From the NCBI RefSeq assembly GCF_024159265.1, contig NZ_JAMYWY010000001.1, positions 4,030,001-4,094,000 of the forward strand: DNA of 64,000 nucleotides, read 5' to 3'. The DNA comes from Paenibacillus sp. 1781tsa1. Its GTDB lineage: Bacteria > Bacillota > Bacilli > Paenibacillales > Paenibacillaceae. Within the stretch, counting starts at the first letter, position 1; every line of letters starts with the position of its first letter. Positions 52,558-61,058 of this stretch are shown here, piece by piece. Position numbers and translations under genes: made by a program. The notes beneath the pieces were generated by a model. It did not search any database and was not told the DNA's origin. It worked only from the letters and a program-made list of their open reading frames with translations.

Positions 52558-53085
52558 TCACATATTATATTGTTTGTACATATATTTATTCTTATTTATT
52601 CGAATATATTTAACTATTATTTTGTAACATTTTTCGCCTTCATTAGTTTCAATTAGTTGCTCTTCAGTAACATCCCATTCATTCTCATCATAAGTTGGGA
52701 AATATGCATCTCCCTCAAATACAGATTGAATCTCATTTATGTACATATCTTCAACACGAGCAATAAACTGTTCATAGATTGAGGAGCCGCCTATAACGAA
52801 TGAGTCTACAATCGATTCATTTGCTATCTTAATTACTTCATCCATATTATTTACAACAATACAACCTTCGGCTTGATAATTTTCTTTGGTGGTTAAAATA
52901 ATATTGGTTCGGTTAGGCAGAATCTTACCTATGGATTCGTATGTTTTTCTTCCCATTATCAAATTTTTTCCGACTGTCATCTCTTTGAAGTACTTCAAAT
53001 CCCAAGGTATGTGCCAAGGTAACCTACCATCATTCCCAATCAGACCATTCTTATCGGTTGCAACAATAATCGAAAGTTTACTCAT
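52558..53085 (-). CDS. dfrA: Dihydrofolate reductase
   Basis: 175 aa, slightly longer than host enzymes because of a basic tail. SIIVATDKNGLIGNDGRLPWHIPWDLKYFKEMT holds the substrate residues (Trp and Asp); MGRKTYESIG and VIGGSSIYEQF bind NADPH. It recycles the dihydrofolate made by ThyA, whose stop overlaps this start by 4 nt. Confidence 0.95.
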   Translation of the reverse strand: MSKLSIIVATDKNGLIGNDGRLPWHIPWDLKYFKEMTVGKNLIMGRKTYESIGKILPNRTNIILTTKENYQAEGCIVVNNMDEVIKIANESIVDSFVIGGSSIYEQFIARVEDMYINEIQSVFEGDAYFPTYDENEWDVTEEQLIETNEGEKCYKIIVKYIRINKNKYMYKQYNM

Positions 53086-53876
53086 ACGGCAATTGGAGCT
53101 TTAATGCCCGGATGATGCTGATAGTTCTCGAACTCGAAGTCTTCAAACTTATAATCAAAAATAGAATCCGGCTTACGTTTGATTACCAGCTTAGGTAAAG
53201 CATAAGGTTCACGCTCCATCTGAGTTTTAACCTGATCAACATGGTTAGAATAGATGTGAACATCCCCTCCAGACCAGATGAAATCACCCACCTCAAGATC
53301 ACATTGCTGCGCGATCATATGAGTCAAGAGCGCATAACTCGCGATGTTGAACGGTAACCCGAGGAACGTATCCACAGAACGCATCGTAAGCATACATGAT
53401 AATTTACCCTCTGCAACGTAAAATTGAAACGCAAAGTGACAAGGTGGAAGCTTCATATTATTGATCTCTGCCACATTCCATGCGCTGACAAGATGACGTC
53501 GTGAATCCGGATTATTTTTGATCGAATCAATGACTGCGGAGATCTGATCGATTTTTTCTCCGTTTGGTGCTTCCCATGTGCGCCACTGCGAGCCATATAC
53601 TGGCCCTAGATCACCGTTCTCATCAACCCAATCATCCCATATCTTCACACCGTTTTCCTTCAAATAAGATATATTGGTATCGCCACTCAAAAACCACAAC
53701 AGTTCATGAATAACCGATTTGAGATGAATTCGTTTGGTTGTTACCAGCGGAAATCCTTCGGACAGATCATAACGGAGCTGTCTGCCAAATACAGATTGTG
53801 TTCCTGTTCCTGTACGGTCTCCTTTATGCACGCCGTTGTTCAGAATATCCTTCAATAAATCGAGATAGTTTTTCAC
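53082..53876 (-). CDS. thyA: Thymidylate synthase
   Basis: 264 aa, the length of E. coli ThyA. Catalytic Cys in LPPCHFAFQFYV, phosphate arginines in SRRHL and DRTGTGT, folate-binding NIASYALLTHMIAQ and C-terminal PIAV. It makes dTMP for phage DNA. Start GTG with a weak ribosome site, directly after the preceding stop, so probably coupled. Confidence 0.95.
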   Translation of the reverse strand: MKNYLDLLKDILNNGVHKGDRTGTGTQSVFGRQLRYDLSEGFPLVTTKRIHLKSVIHELLWFLSGDTNISYLKENGVKIWDDWVDENGDLGPVYGSQWRTWEAPNGEKIDQISAVIDSIKNNPDSRRHLVSAWNVAEINNMKLPPCHFAFQFYVAEGKLSCMLTMRSVDTFLGLPFNIASYALLTHMIAQQCDLEVGDFIWSGGDVHIYSNHVDQVKTQMEREPYALPKLVIKRKPDSIFDYKFEDFEFENYQHHPGIKAPIAV

Positions 53877-54095
53877 TTAAGACGCACACCCTTCGCAAGC
53901 AATGTAGTTATCTCCCACCTTTTTGCTGATGTTAATGACTTTGCCTAGCTTGATATCAGACTCATCTGTAAACTCCAGATCGGCTATACGAGCAATGATC
54001 AGTGCAGCGGCCTCTTCCTTGCTTGTTGCCATTTGGCTGAACTCGGATTTTTCGCCTGTTGATACAACCTCATATAAATACGTATATCTCATCAT
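53877..54095 (-). CDS. Small phage protein ending CEGCAS
   Basis: 72 aa from the ATG 10 nt after AGGAG. RYTYLYEVV... then a helical middle and a C-terminal CEGC, which could be a metal or redox pair. Embedded between the MazG-like and thyA genes of the nucleotide cluster. Confidence 0.65.
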   Translation of the reverse strand: MMRYTYLYEVVSTGEKSEFSQMATSKEEAAALIIARIADLEFTDESDIKLGKVINISKKVGDNYIACEGCAS

Positions 54096-54149
54096 TTTGT
54101 GCATTCTCCTTTTAGTTTCTTATGTCGTTTTTGCTTTTCTCTTAATGTT

Positions 54150-54181
54150 CAAATGAAAGGGCAGTGGATTAACCACCGCCC
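54150..54181 (-). terminator. Hairpin after the MazG-like gene
   Basis: Minus strand GGGCGGTGG/CCACTGCCC stem with one G-U pair, followed by TTTCATTTG. Weak T-run, so possibly partial termination. Confidence 0.5.
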
Positions 54182-54188
54182 ATATGTA

Positions 54189-54713
54189 TTAGTTAAATCG
54201 TAATGTTCCCAAATCAATCTGGCGCTTGATTTCCTTCTCAATCTTTGGTTCTGGCGCTTCCCATCCATCAGGCTTAATTACTTTACCGACTTCGTTATAA
54301 TGCGGCTTTCCATCTGGAAAGATTTTGGATAAGTTTGCACTATGGACAATATCGAAAATCACATCAGGGATAACCGATGCTTCAACAAGTCCACCTTCAG
54401 CAAAATATTTAATGTCAATTAGCGCATCAACCTGTCCAATCAGACGATCTTCAGGAAATGGTTTGGTTAGTTGCTTATTGTATGTATCGTAAATTGAATT
54501 AATAAGGTTGTGTACAAATTCATTAAACCTTGTTTTGTCACCATCAGATGATGCATATAGTAGCTCAACTACTTCTTCCATAATAAAATTGGCTCTATTC
54601 GTAACTAACTTATCATCTAATGCTGTAGGTGTTTCTGGTGCTGGACAGTTAAATGCTTTTTGAAACTCTCGTACCTTCATAAAATCAGTTTTATTATTAA
54701 TTGAGTTTGTCAT
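54189..54713 (-). CDS. MazG-like nucleotide pyrophosphohydrolase
   Basis: 174 aa. The all-alpha NTP-PPase pattern is visible: EFQKAFNCP, RANFIMEEVVELLYA (ExxE metal site) and QVDALIDIKYFAEGG (second acidic pair). Such phage enzymes adjust dNTP or alarmone pools. The ATG at 54713 is 14 nt after GGGAG; an in-frame ATA nearer the ribosome site is possible. Confidence 0.75.
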   Translation of the reverse strand: MTNSINNKTDFMKVREFQKAFNCPAPETPTALDDKLVTNRANFIMEEVVELLYASSDGDKTRFNEFVHNLINSIYDTYNKQLTKPFPEDRLIGQVDALIDIKYFAEGGLVEASVIPDVIFDIVHSANLSKIFPDGKPHYNEVGKVIKPDGWEAPEPKIEKEIKRQIDLGTLRFN

Positions 54714-54734
54714 ATCTATGCATCTATCTCCCTT

Positions 54735-55766
54735 TTACAAATCATCAAATCCGTTATCATCGCCAACTTTACCATAGTTACGAGACTTAGCCTCGAAGAA
54801 ATCGGTTTTTGTTGAGTTCAAAGCTTCATCCGAAAACGGCTTAATCCAAGGCATACAGTTCACATCTACACCATCATATAGTTTCTCCATGCCCATCAGC
54901 TTCAGACGTTTATTTGCCGTGTACTTGATATAGTCGCTCAACTCATCCAGATCAATACTCTGAATATCTTTGAGTGTATAGTAACCCCAATTTGTTTCAA
55001 GTTTAACTGCTTGATCAATAGTTCTATATACATAATCTATGTTCTCTGCTGTGTTCAACTCAGGGAAATCAACAAGTAGCTGTTTAAATACCTCAGCAAA
55101 GAAGTAACAGTGTTGGTTCTCGTCTCTTTGTATATAGCTAACCATCTGACTAGTCGCCATCATTTTTTGATCACGAGCCAAGTTATAGAAAAATGCAAAT
55201 GTACTATAGAAGAAGATGCCCTCTAGGATCAAATCTGCCACCATTGATTTAAAGAACGTTTGTGGATTAGGGTCGTCACGGAATTCCTGATAAATATCTG
55301 AGATGAATTGGTTCCGCTCTAGCAACACAGGATCATGTTTCCAGTACTCAAAAATTTCTTTCTGCTCTTGATCGGATACAATTGAGGAAAGTACATAGGA
55401 ATAAGACTGATTATGTACAACTTCTTGCTGCCCAATGATTGCAGAGATTGCTTCCAACGATGAGTCTGTAAAATACCTTTTAACATCGCCAACAAACATT
55501 GTTTGCATTGAGTCCAATACTGCAAGCAGCGAAATGTTAATTTTAAATGTATCCTGTTCCACTTTACTAAGTTGAGTGAACTGTGAAGCGTCTTTAGACA
55601 TGGGAATTTCATCTGCAATCCAATGATTAAGCAGCAAAACCTTGTAAAGTTTATACATGTGAGGCATTCGAATATCGTTCCAGTTAAGGATACCCGAATT
55701 TTCCCCCTCAATAATTCGCGTAGATTTGTTTGGTGCTTCCGTGTTGAAGATTTTCTGAATTTTCAA
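54735..55766 (-). CDS. nrdF: Class I ribonucleotide reductase beta subunit
   Basis: 343 aa from a TTG 9 nt after AAGGAG. Diiron ligands and radical tyrosine region: LAVLDSMQ, IIGQQEVVHNQSYSY, LILEGIFFYS and RDENQHCYF. It makes the tyrosyl radical for NrdE. The C-terminal acidic tail (KVGDDNGFDDL) is the usual alpha-binding peptide. Confidence 0.93.
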   Translation of the reverse strand: MKIQKIFNTEAPNKSTRIIEGENSGILNWNDIRMPHMYKLYKVLLLNHWIADEIPMSKDASQFTQLSKVEQDTFKINISLLAVLDSMQTMFVGDVKRYFTDSSLEAISAIIGQQEVVHNQSYSYVLSSIVSDQEQKEIFEYWKHDPVLLERNQFISDIYQEFRDDPNPQTFFKSMVADLILEGIFFYSTFAFFYNLARDQKMMATSQMVSYIQRDENQHCYFFAEVFKQLLVDFPELNTAENIDYVYRTIDQAVKLETNWGYYTLKDIQSIDLDELSDYIKYTANKRLKLMGMEKLYDGVDVNCMPWIKPFSDEALNSTKTDFFEAKSRNYGKVGDDNGFDDL

Positions 55767-55785
55767 TTACGTATTCTCCTTATAT

Positions 55786-55809
55786 TTAACTAACGCATGA
55801 CTCGCAACC
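55786..55809 (-). other. In-frame GCESCVS tail beyond the nrdE stop codon
   Basis: After the TAA at 55810-55812 the same frame reads GGT TGC GAG TCA TGC GTT AGT TAA. GCESCVS looks like the C-terminal redox cysteine pair of class I NrdA/NrdE. The ribosome site of nrdF starts just after this second stop, as if this were the original gene end. Confidence 0.75.
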
Positions 55810-58116
55810 TTAAACTGTTAAAGCCCTACTTCTAACATAGTAGGTAGTTTTCATACCTGCTCTCCATGCATGAAGATGAAGTGCTAAGAAGTCAGTTGCT
55901 TTGATTTCTGGTCGAACATAAAAGTTAAAACTTTGCCCCTGATCGACGTGACGTTGACGGGCAGCCGCCATATTAACGGATGCATGTTGATCCACCATGA
56001 ACGCCGTTTGGTAATAAGGGCTTGTTCTTTCGGACAGATCTGGAGCTGGATTAGCGATTTTATATGTGGTCTTTTCTTCATATGAAATTAATTCATATAG
56101 TGGATCAATCGATGCAGTTGAGCCAGCAATAATTGATGTAGATCCATTTGGGGCAATGGCGAACAGCCAAGCATTACGGATACCGTTTTTCTGTACTTCA
56201 GCTTGCAACTCTTTCCACTGTTCGGTGGTTATGTATTTTCCTTCTCGTTCACCTGAAACATAATCTCTCTTAACAAAATACTCTCCTGTGTCCCAGTCAG
56301 AGCCTTTAAATTTAGGATAATGTCCTTTTTCTTTAGACAGATCCATACTTGCTTTAACAAGTAGATAGTTAATCTTTTCATACAGATTATCGTTATACGT
56401 TACAGCTTCGTCAGACTCCCAATGAATGCCTTCGAGAGCAAGCAGGTGGTGAAGTCCAAACGTTCCTAATCCAACGGCTCTATACTGTGCATTCGTGTAT
56501 TGAGCTTGCAATACATCAATATTGTTGATGTCGATAACATTATCTAGCATACGAGCTTGAATTGGGACAAGTCGCTCAAGAACATTATCTGGTACTGCTT
56601 TAGACAAGTTAGTGGAATTGAGATTGCATACTACAAAGTCACCGGGAATTTTAGAGATAATGATACGAGTTTGACCGTCTTTAGTTACCAATTCTTCTTT
56701 TTCAACTACAGTAGGAGATTGGTTTTGCATAATCTCTGTACAAAGATTTGAGGAAAATACCATTCCGTGTGCACCGTTAGTGTTAGCACGATTCACTGTA
56801 TCACGATAGAACATATACGGTGTTCCAGTCTCTAATTGAGATTTCATCACACGCTTCATAATATCAATTGCCTGAACAGTGATCCTCTGTAGCAGAGGAT
56901 GGTTTACTGCTTCTTCATATTTTTCTCTGAAGGTTCCTTTGCCCATTTCCTCGTCATAGAAGTCTTCCAATCCAAGTGGTCGCCCATCACTATCTTTCCA
57001 TCTCATAATAGACTTTACTTCGTGTGGACAGAACAAGCTCCATTCTCCTCGACTCTCAACTCTTTCCATGAATAAGTCGGGAAGGCAGATACCATGGAAG
57101 ATATCGTGTGCTCTCATTCGTTCATCGCCATTATTGAGCTTCAGATCAAGAAAAGCTAGAATATCACGATGGAATACATCCAAATAAACCGCAATTGCAC
57201 CTTTGCGTGTACCAAGCTGGTCTACGCTGACTGCTGTATTGTTTAGTTGGCGAATCCAAGGCACTACACCTGAACTCGTATTCTTGTGCCCTCGAATGTC
57301 AGAGCCTCTTGCTCTAACTTTTCCTAGGTAGACCCCAATTCCTCCACCTGTTTTACTAAGTCGTGCCACATCTGTATTGGAATCAAAGATGCCTTCCAAC
57401 GAGTCATCTACAGTGTCAATAAAACAACTAGATAATTGACCAGCAACTTTTTTCCCTGCGTTGGACATTGTTGGTGTAGCAGCAGTCATATACAGGTTAC
57501 TCATTGCCCAGTAGGATTCTTTGACAAGATCCATACGTTTATCTTCGGGCTCTTGATGCATTAGATACATCGCAATAACCATATATCTTTGTTGTGGTAG
57601 TTCCATTAACTTTCCATCAAAGTCATGAGTAAGATAACGCTCTGTTAGAGTAAGCAATCCAATATAGTCGAACAGCAGATCATGCTCTGGGTTAATATAC
57701 TCTCCCAATTCTTCAATCTGTTTCTTTGTATAACAGGTGAGAAGTTCTTCTCTGAAGATTCCTTTCTCAACTAAAGTTTGAATCAGAGGATAAAATGAAC
57801 CGTATGGCTCATCAATATATGATTTATATTTTCGATTGTTGGCGGCCTTTTTATAGAGCTTTGTCAATAGTCCTCTTGCAGCAACAAACTTCCAATTTAG
57901 TTCTTCTTTTGTGACCAAATCTAGAGCTGTCATTGAGAAAGCTTCACTGATCTCTTCCGCTGTTACCTCATCGCGTCTTAGTTTACTGTTAACACCTTTG
58001 ACTAACTTTGCCTTGTCTAAATCAAATCCACTCATTACTCTATCTGCATATGTATTAATTCTATTCTCATCAAAAGCTAGCTGTCTGTTATTCGGTTTGT
58101 TTACTAATCGGGGCAT
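55810..58116 (-). CDS. nrdE: Class I ribonucleotide reductase alpha subunit, redox tail cut off by TAA
   Basis: 768 aa from the ATG after GTGAGG. An N-terminal ATP-cone-like segment (QLAFDENRINTYADRVM...) precedes the barrel. Active-site residues: GQLSSCFID (redox Cys), SSNLCTEIM (Asn, thiyl Cys, Glu), FVVCNLNST (second redox Cys) and TYYVRSR (radical-transfer tyrosines). The protein ends at RALTV before any C-terminal CxxC. Without it the enzyme could not be re-reduced by thioredoxin in the usual way unless the stop is read through. Confidence 0.92.
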   Translation of the reverse strand: MPRLVNKPNNRQLAFDENRINTYADRVMSGFDLDKAKLVKGVNSKLRRDEVTAEEISEAFSMTALDLVTKEELNWKFVAARGLLTKLYKKAANNRKYKSYIDEPYGSFYPLIQTLVEKGIFREELLTCYTKKQIEELGEYINPEHDLLFDYIGLLTLTERYLTHDFDGKLMELPQQRYMVIAMYLMHQEPEDKRMDLVKESYWAMSNLYMTAATPTMSNAGKKVAGQLSSCFIDTVDDSLEGIFDSNTDVARLSKTGGGIGVYLGKVRARGSDIRGHKNTSSGVVPWIRQLNNTAVSVDQLGTRKGAIAVYLDVFHRDILAFLDLKLNNGDERMRAHDIFHGICLPDLFMERVESRGEWSLFCPHEVKSIMRWKDSDGRPLGLEDFYDEEMGKGTFREKYEEAVNHPLLQRITVQAIDIMKRVMKSQLETGTPYMFYRDTVNRANTNGAHGMVFSSNLCTEIMQNQSPTVVEKEELVTKDGQTRIIISKIPGDFVVCNLNSTNLSKAVPDNVLERLVPIQARMLDNVIDINNIDVLQAQYTNAQYRAVGLGTFGLHHLLALEGIHWESDEAVTYNDNLYEKINYLLVKASMDLSKEKGHYPKFKGSDWDTGEYFVKRDYVSGEREGKYITTEQWKELQAEVQKNGIRNAWLFAIAPNGSTSIIAGSTASIDPLYELISYEEKTTYKIANPAPDLSERTSPYYQTAFMVDQHASVNMAAARQRHVDQGQSFNFYVRPEIKATDFLALHLHAWRAGMKTTYYVRSRALTV

Positions 58117-58147
58117 TAAAATCCTCACTTTCAAATGTCTATATCTG

Positions 58148-58166
58148 TGTAAAAGAATTATTTCAT
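58148..58166 (-). repeat. Recurrent 19-bp phage element, copy 8
   Basis: ATGAAA-TAATTC-TTTTACA between the 78-aa gene and nrdE; TAATACATATGATTTA precedes it, similar to the sequence before copy 2. Confidence 0.7.
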
Positions 58167-58183
58167 TAAATCATATGTATTAT

Positions 58184-58420
58184 TTATGTGTACATCTCTT
58201 CAACTTCTAAAACAGTAATCATATCACCGATGTTGAATACGTGATTTTGCTTAAAGAATCTTACTATTGCGTATTCAACTGCAACCTGCTTCATAATATC
58301 AGTGGTAACTGGGTTTTCTCCTGCCATTTCATAACAATCTTCCTCGTCTACGTTCACCAAGAAATCCAGATCCTCTGTCTGCTCTCCGAAATCGTGTTGC
58401 AATAACACATTAAACTGCAC
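58184..58420 (-). CDS. Phage protein of unknown function
   Basis: 78 aa from the GTG 8 nt after AGGAGG (QFNVLLQHDFGEQTEDLDFLV...). Strongly acidic. It lies between a small DNA-region gene and nrdE. Confidence 0.7.
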   Translation of the reverse strand: MQFNVLLQHDFGEQTEDLDFLVNVDEEDCYEMAGENPVTTDIMKQVAVEYAIVRFFKQNHVFNIGDMITVLEVEEMYT

Positions 58421-58446
58421 TATCATCACCTCCTTGAAATAATCAC

Positions 58447-58680
58447 TTAACTATCTCTGGTGTGGAAAGTAACTCGATCAAACTCTCCCCAAGCATTTCT
58501 CCACACCTCTTGTCCATACTTATCAAATTCATCGAACTGCTTTTTACCTAACTTCTTTTTCATTGTTTTACTAATGTAGTTGTCTTCGTGTAGCATACTC
58601 TCATTCTCTGTGCCAATGTCAGCTTTAAAACAGTCGATTAGCACTCTAGATAAATCTAATGTTGCTTCATTTAGTCGAAT
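58447..58680 (-). CDS. Small phage protein with an ATT start
   Basis: 77 aa (RLNEATLDLSRVLIDCFKADIG...). The ATT is 10 nt after AAGGAG; the first GTG in frame is 12 codons on and has no ribosome site. It overlaps the preceding gene by 14 nt. Helical, acidic centre and charged C-terminus; unknown function. Confidence 0.6.
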   Translation of the reverse strand: MRLNEATLDLSRVLIDCFKADIGTENESMLHEDNYISKTMKKKLGKKQFDEFDKYGQEVWRNAWGEFDRVTFHTRDS

Positions 58681-58870
58681 CGCTTTTCCACTCCTTACTG
58701 CCCTCTCGCTCTCTTTTCATCTCAAGATGGGTTCTAACTTGGAAATACTCTTTTGCACTTTGCTTCATCTTGTTGTTATTGAGATGTTGTCGATCAAGAG
58801 CCATATTCAGATCCTCTAAGCTTTTGTTTAATTTATCAAGTGACTTTTGAATCCGATTATTTCTGTCCAT
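58667..58870 (-). CDS. Small basic phage protein
   Basis: 67 aa from the ATG after GAGGTG. Heptad-like leucines (SLDKLNKSLEDLNMALDRQHL) suggest a short coiled coil; the C-terminus is basic. Unknown function. Confidence 0.65.
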   Translation of the reverse strand: MDRNNRIQKSLDKLNKSLEDLNMALDRQHLNNNKMKQSAKEYFQVRTHLEMKREREGSKEWKSDSTK

Positions 58871-58959
58871 CTTCAACACCTCTTCTTAGTTGTTTTGTTT
58901 ATATTGTTAGTTTAATTCATAATATATAAAACGTCAATATGTATTTTTATTCTTTATTA

Positions 58960-59337
58960 TCATCTTGGATTAAGGTTGAATTTAATAGTACCAAACAACG
59001 TATCGTTTGCACTACCAGTAAAATTATCCAATACATGATTATTATCTTTGTCTGTATGTTCAATGATAAGCACATTGTACTTCTGATCATAGTGCATTCC
59101 ACCGAGTTTAAATTGTACAGGAATACTCAACGAAGACGTTGCCAAAGTTATTGCTTGAATCAACTCGGATTCATGCTTCTCCCTAATTGTCATGTACGTG
59201 CCATTTGGCAGTGTAATAGTGTATGGGGTATCGTCAATGCTAAACGTAAATGTGTTGTTGCTTGATGTAATTGTCACTTGGTGATTGATGTCTGCTGATC
59301 CCCAAACCTGTTGTCCGTATGCTGCTATTCTATCCAT
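58960..59337 (-). CDS. Phage protein of unknown function
   Basis: 125 aa, beta-rich and polar (VTITSSNNTFTFSIDDTPYTITLPNGTYM...), like small virion or head-decoration domains, although no structural genes surround it. The ATG touches AAGGGAG; an in-frame ATA three codons on has the normal spacing. Confidence 0.65.
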   Translation of the reverse strand: MDRIAAYGQQVWGSADINHQVTITSSNNTFTFSIDDTPYTITLPNGTYMTIREKHESELIQAITLATSSLSIPVQFKLGGMHYDQKYNVLIIEHTDKDNNHVLDNFTGSANDTLFGTIKFNLNPR

Positions 59338-59403
59338 CTCCCTTGTTGTTTGTTTAATGTTCTACTTCTTTATGAAAGGTACACTTTATTTAAACTTGAT
59401 CAG

Positions 59404-60030
59404 TCATACACTATGTGGAAGCAAATAATAATAATTATCCGAACAAAATCTTAGAGTTTTTATCCCGTTAATCTTCACATCAACAAAACAGTCAGATATC
59501 TCCCCTATTTCGCTTACTAAGCTTTTATAAAACTCGCCAATGCTCTCGCCTGTACTCTTTATCTTAAATGTTTTGTTGAAATCAACAAAATTAGTGACAA
59601 GGAATGTGTTAGTCTTATTGCTTTCGATAATCTGTTTAACCTTATGCATATGATAATTAACATCATCCAATCGCTTGTATCCGGTTAATACTGTTAAGCC
59701 ATAGCCCTCAACGGTGTTTATATCTACAAACTCATCAATTACTGCATAAACACAATCATCGAAATAAGCAAAATCAAGCTCTGAAACTGAGAAAATATTT
59801 TTATAGTCATACCAAACCCTTTTACTCGCTACTGAACTTTTATCTTCATTAAGAACTACAGCAATATTGTCATGTTTTTTGGCATAACGTATTAATGAGG
59901 CTGTCTTACCCAATAATCGCTGTCTCTTGTTTGTATCAATTAACTCTTTTGTTCTGGCTGCTGTAGTTAAATTCTCAATGAAGATATCTTCAATTTTCAG
60001 CATAGTGTTTGCGTCTATTAGAGTCTGCAA
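59404..60030 (-). CDS. Phage protein with P-loop-like GKTASLI motif
   Basis: 208 aa from a TTG after GGGGTGAG. LLGKTASLIRYAKKHDNIAVVLNE resembles a shortened Walker A followed by a beta strand, and DDCVYAVIDEFVD resembles a Walker B strand. It might be a small NTPase, but the full GxxxxGK[ST] motif is not present. Confidence 0.6.
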   Translation of the reverse strand: MQTLIDANTMLKIEDIFIENLTTAARTKELIDTNKRQRLLGKTASLIRYAKKHDNIAVVLNEDKSSVASKRVWYDYKNIFSVSELDFAYFDDCVYAVIDEFVDINTVEGYGLTVLTGYKRLDDVNYHMHKVKQIIESNKTNTFLVTNFVDFNKTFKIKSTGESIGEFYKSLVSEIGEISDCFVDVKINGIKTLRFCSDNYYYLLPHSV

Positions 60031-60045
60031 AAACTCACCCCTCTC

Positions 60046-60064
60046 TATCAAATGTGCATTTCAT
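60046..60064 (-). repeat. Recurrent 19-bp phage element, copy 9
   Basis: ATGAAA-TGCACA-TTTGATA, just after a stop and directly before the GAGAGGGG of the next gene. G replaces the fourth T of the second block, as in copy 11. Confidence 0.6.
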
Positions 60065-60068
60065 AGTC

Positions 60069-60335
60069 TTATCGGTTTCCCCATACATCTAGCACATATC
60101 CATTCATATGAAGTTCAATAATTACCTCTCCTCCGAAGTTTCTTAGGATAAGTGGAACTGTTTCATGCTCAGGATAATCATTTTGCATTTGCATATAATA
60201 TCTGTGTGCATTAATCAACTTTTCTCGATCTCTGTCTTCTGGAAAGGGGCAATAGAGATAATTATTTAAAGCCTGAAAGGTATGTATGTCTACAACATAT
60301 TTTCCTTCACTATTTTTATTGAATGGATTTTTCAA
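60069..60335 (-). CDS. Phage protein of unknown function
   Basis: 88 aa from a TTG 8 nt after AGGAG. Contains FQALNNYLYCPFPEDRDREKLINAHRY and a beta-rich end (EVIIELHMNGYVLDVWG). Unknown function. Confidence 0.65.
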   Translation of the reverse strand: MKNPFNKNSEGKYVVDIHTFQALNNYLYCPFPEDRDREKLINAHRYYMQMQNDYPEHETVPLILRNFGGEVIIELHMNGYVLDVWGNR

Positions 60336-60347
60336 GTTATTATTCTC

Positions 60348-60563
60348 CTATACTTGATATCTTTTAACTGTTTCTTTAACATGAGTGACTTCAAAAGTAT
60401 CAAATCCTGAACGTTTCACTTCTTTGGCAATGATATCTGTAGGAGGCAAACTCTCGTGATGCGTCTTAATAACTGTTGCCTGATCACCATTTAAAGCAAC
60501 ATCGTCAGCATTCGTCATCTTAAATACATAGTACTCTTCGGTCTCTTCATCGTATTGTTTCAT
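60348..60563 (-). CDS. Phage protein of unknown function
   Basis: 71 aa from the ATG after AGAGAGGT. Acidic N-terminus (KQYDEETEEYYVFK), no known motif. Confidence 0.65.
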   Translation of the reverse strand: MKQYDEETEEYYVFKMTNADDVALNGDQATVIKTHHESLPPTDIIAKEVKRSGFDTFEVTHVKETVKRYQV

Positions 60564-60577
60564 ATAGTCTACCTCTC

Positions 60578-60784
60578 TTAAATACAATCGGTTTCGTACT
60601 CATAGTTTGGATCTACCTTCTGGAGCTCTCTCAATTTCTCAGTTATCTTTTCACCAATCTTTTCATATCTTCCCTGCTGCTCATGATATTTGTTTTTCAG
60701 GCTCAAAGCTTTATCATACTCCCATTCATAATCACCATGTAGGTTATCAAGTTCTCGTACAAGCTCTTTTACTTTGTTGTCAAT
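60578..60784 (-). CDS. Small coiled-coil phage protein with an ATT start
   Basis: 68 aa (DNKVKELVRELDNLHGDYEWEY...). A TAA lies immediately before the ATT in frame, and the ATT is 8 nt after GGGGG; the next start-like codon is a TTG 26 codons in with no ribosome site. Highly charged and helical. It sits between the Acb2-like gene and the 71-aa gene. Confidence 0.7.
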   Translation of the reverse strand: MDNKVKELVRELDNLHGDYEWEYDKALSLKNKYHEQQGRYEKIGEKITEKLRELQKVDPNYEYETDCI

Positions 60785-60797
60785 TTATTAATCCCCC

Positions 60798-61004
60798 TTA
60801 TTCGTTACGAGCGATTCCAGCGTTAGCCCAGAATACAGCCTGTTCAAGATTTGTCATTGCCAGTGATTTCTCACGACTATTGGGTACTGATTCTTCCAAC
60901 AGGTAAGCCAACTCTTTTGCTGCTTCGCGAATCTCTTCATACTTTTGAGGTTGACCCTCTTTTGGTGCATGATAGGAAAAATTATTTTCAATTTGCGGAT
61001 TCAT
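60798..61004 (-). CDS. Acb2/Tad1-like cyclic-nucleotide sponge
   Basis: 68 aa, ATG after AAAGGAG. The pattern NNFSYHAPKEGQPQKYEEIR...ELAYLLEES-PNSREKSLAMTNLEQAVFWANAGIARNE matches, from memory, the 'Acb2/Tad1 hairpin' family (small alpha-hairpin proteins ending in WANAxIARN). Acb2 proteins bind cyclic di- or trinucleotides and blunt CBASS; Tad1 proteins bind the Thoeris signal. Which signal this one binds cannot be read from sequence. Confidence 0.7.
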   Translation of the reverse strand: MNPQIENNFSYHAPKEGQPQKYEEIREAAKELAYLLEESVPNSREKSLAMTNLEQAVFWANAGIARNE

Positions 61005-61058
61005 ATATGTATCTCCTTTAGTTGGTTTTATATTATTTCTTATTCAGAGGTACTTTCA

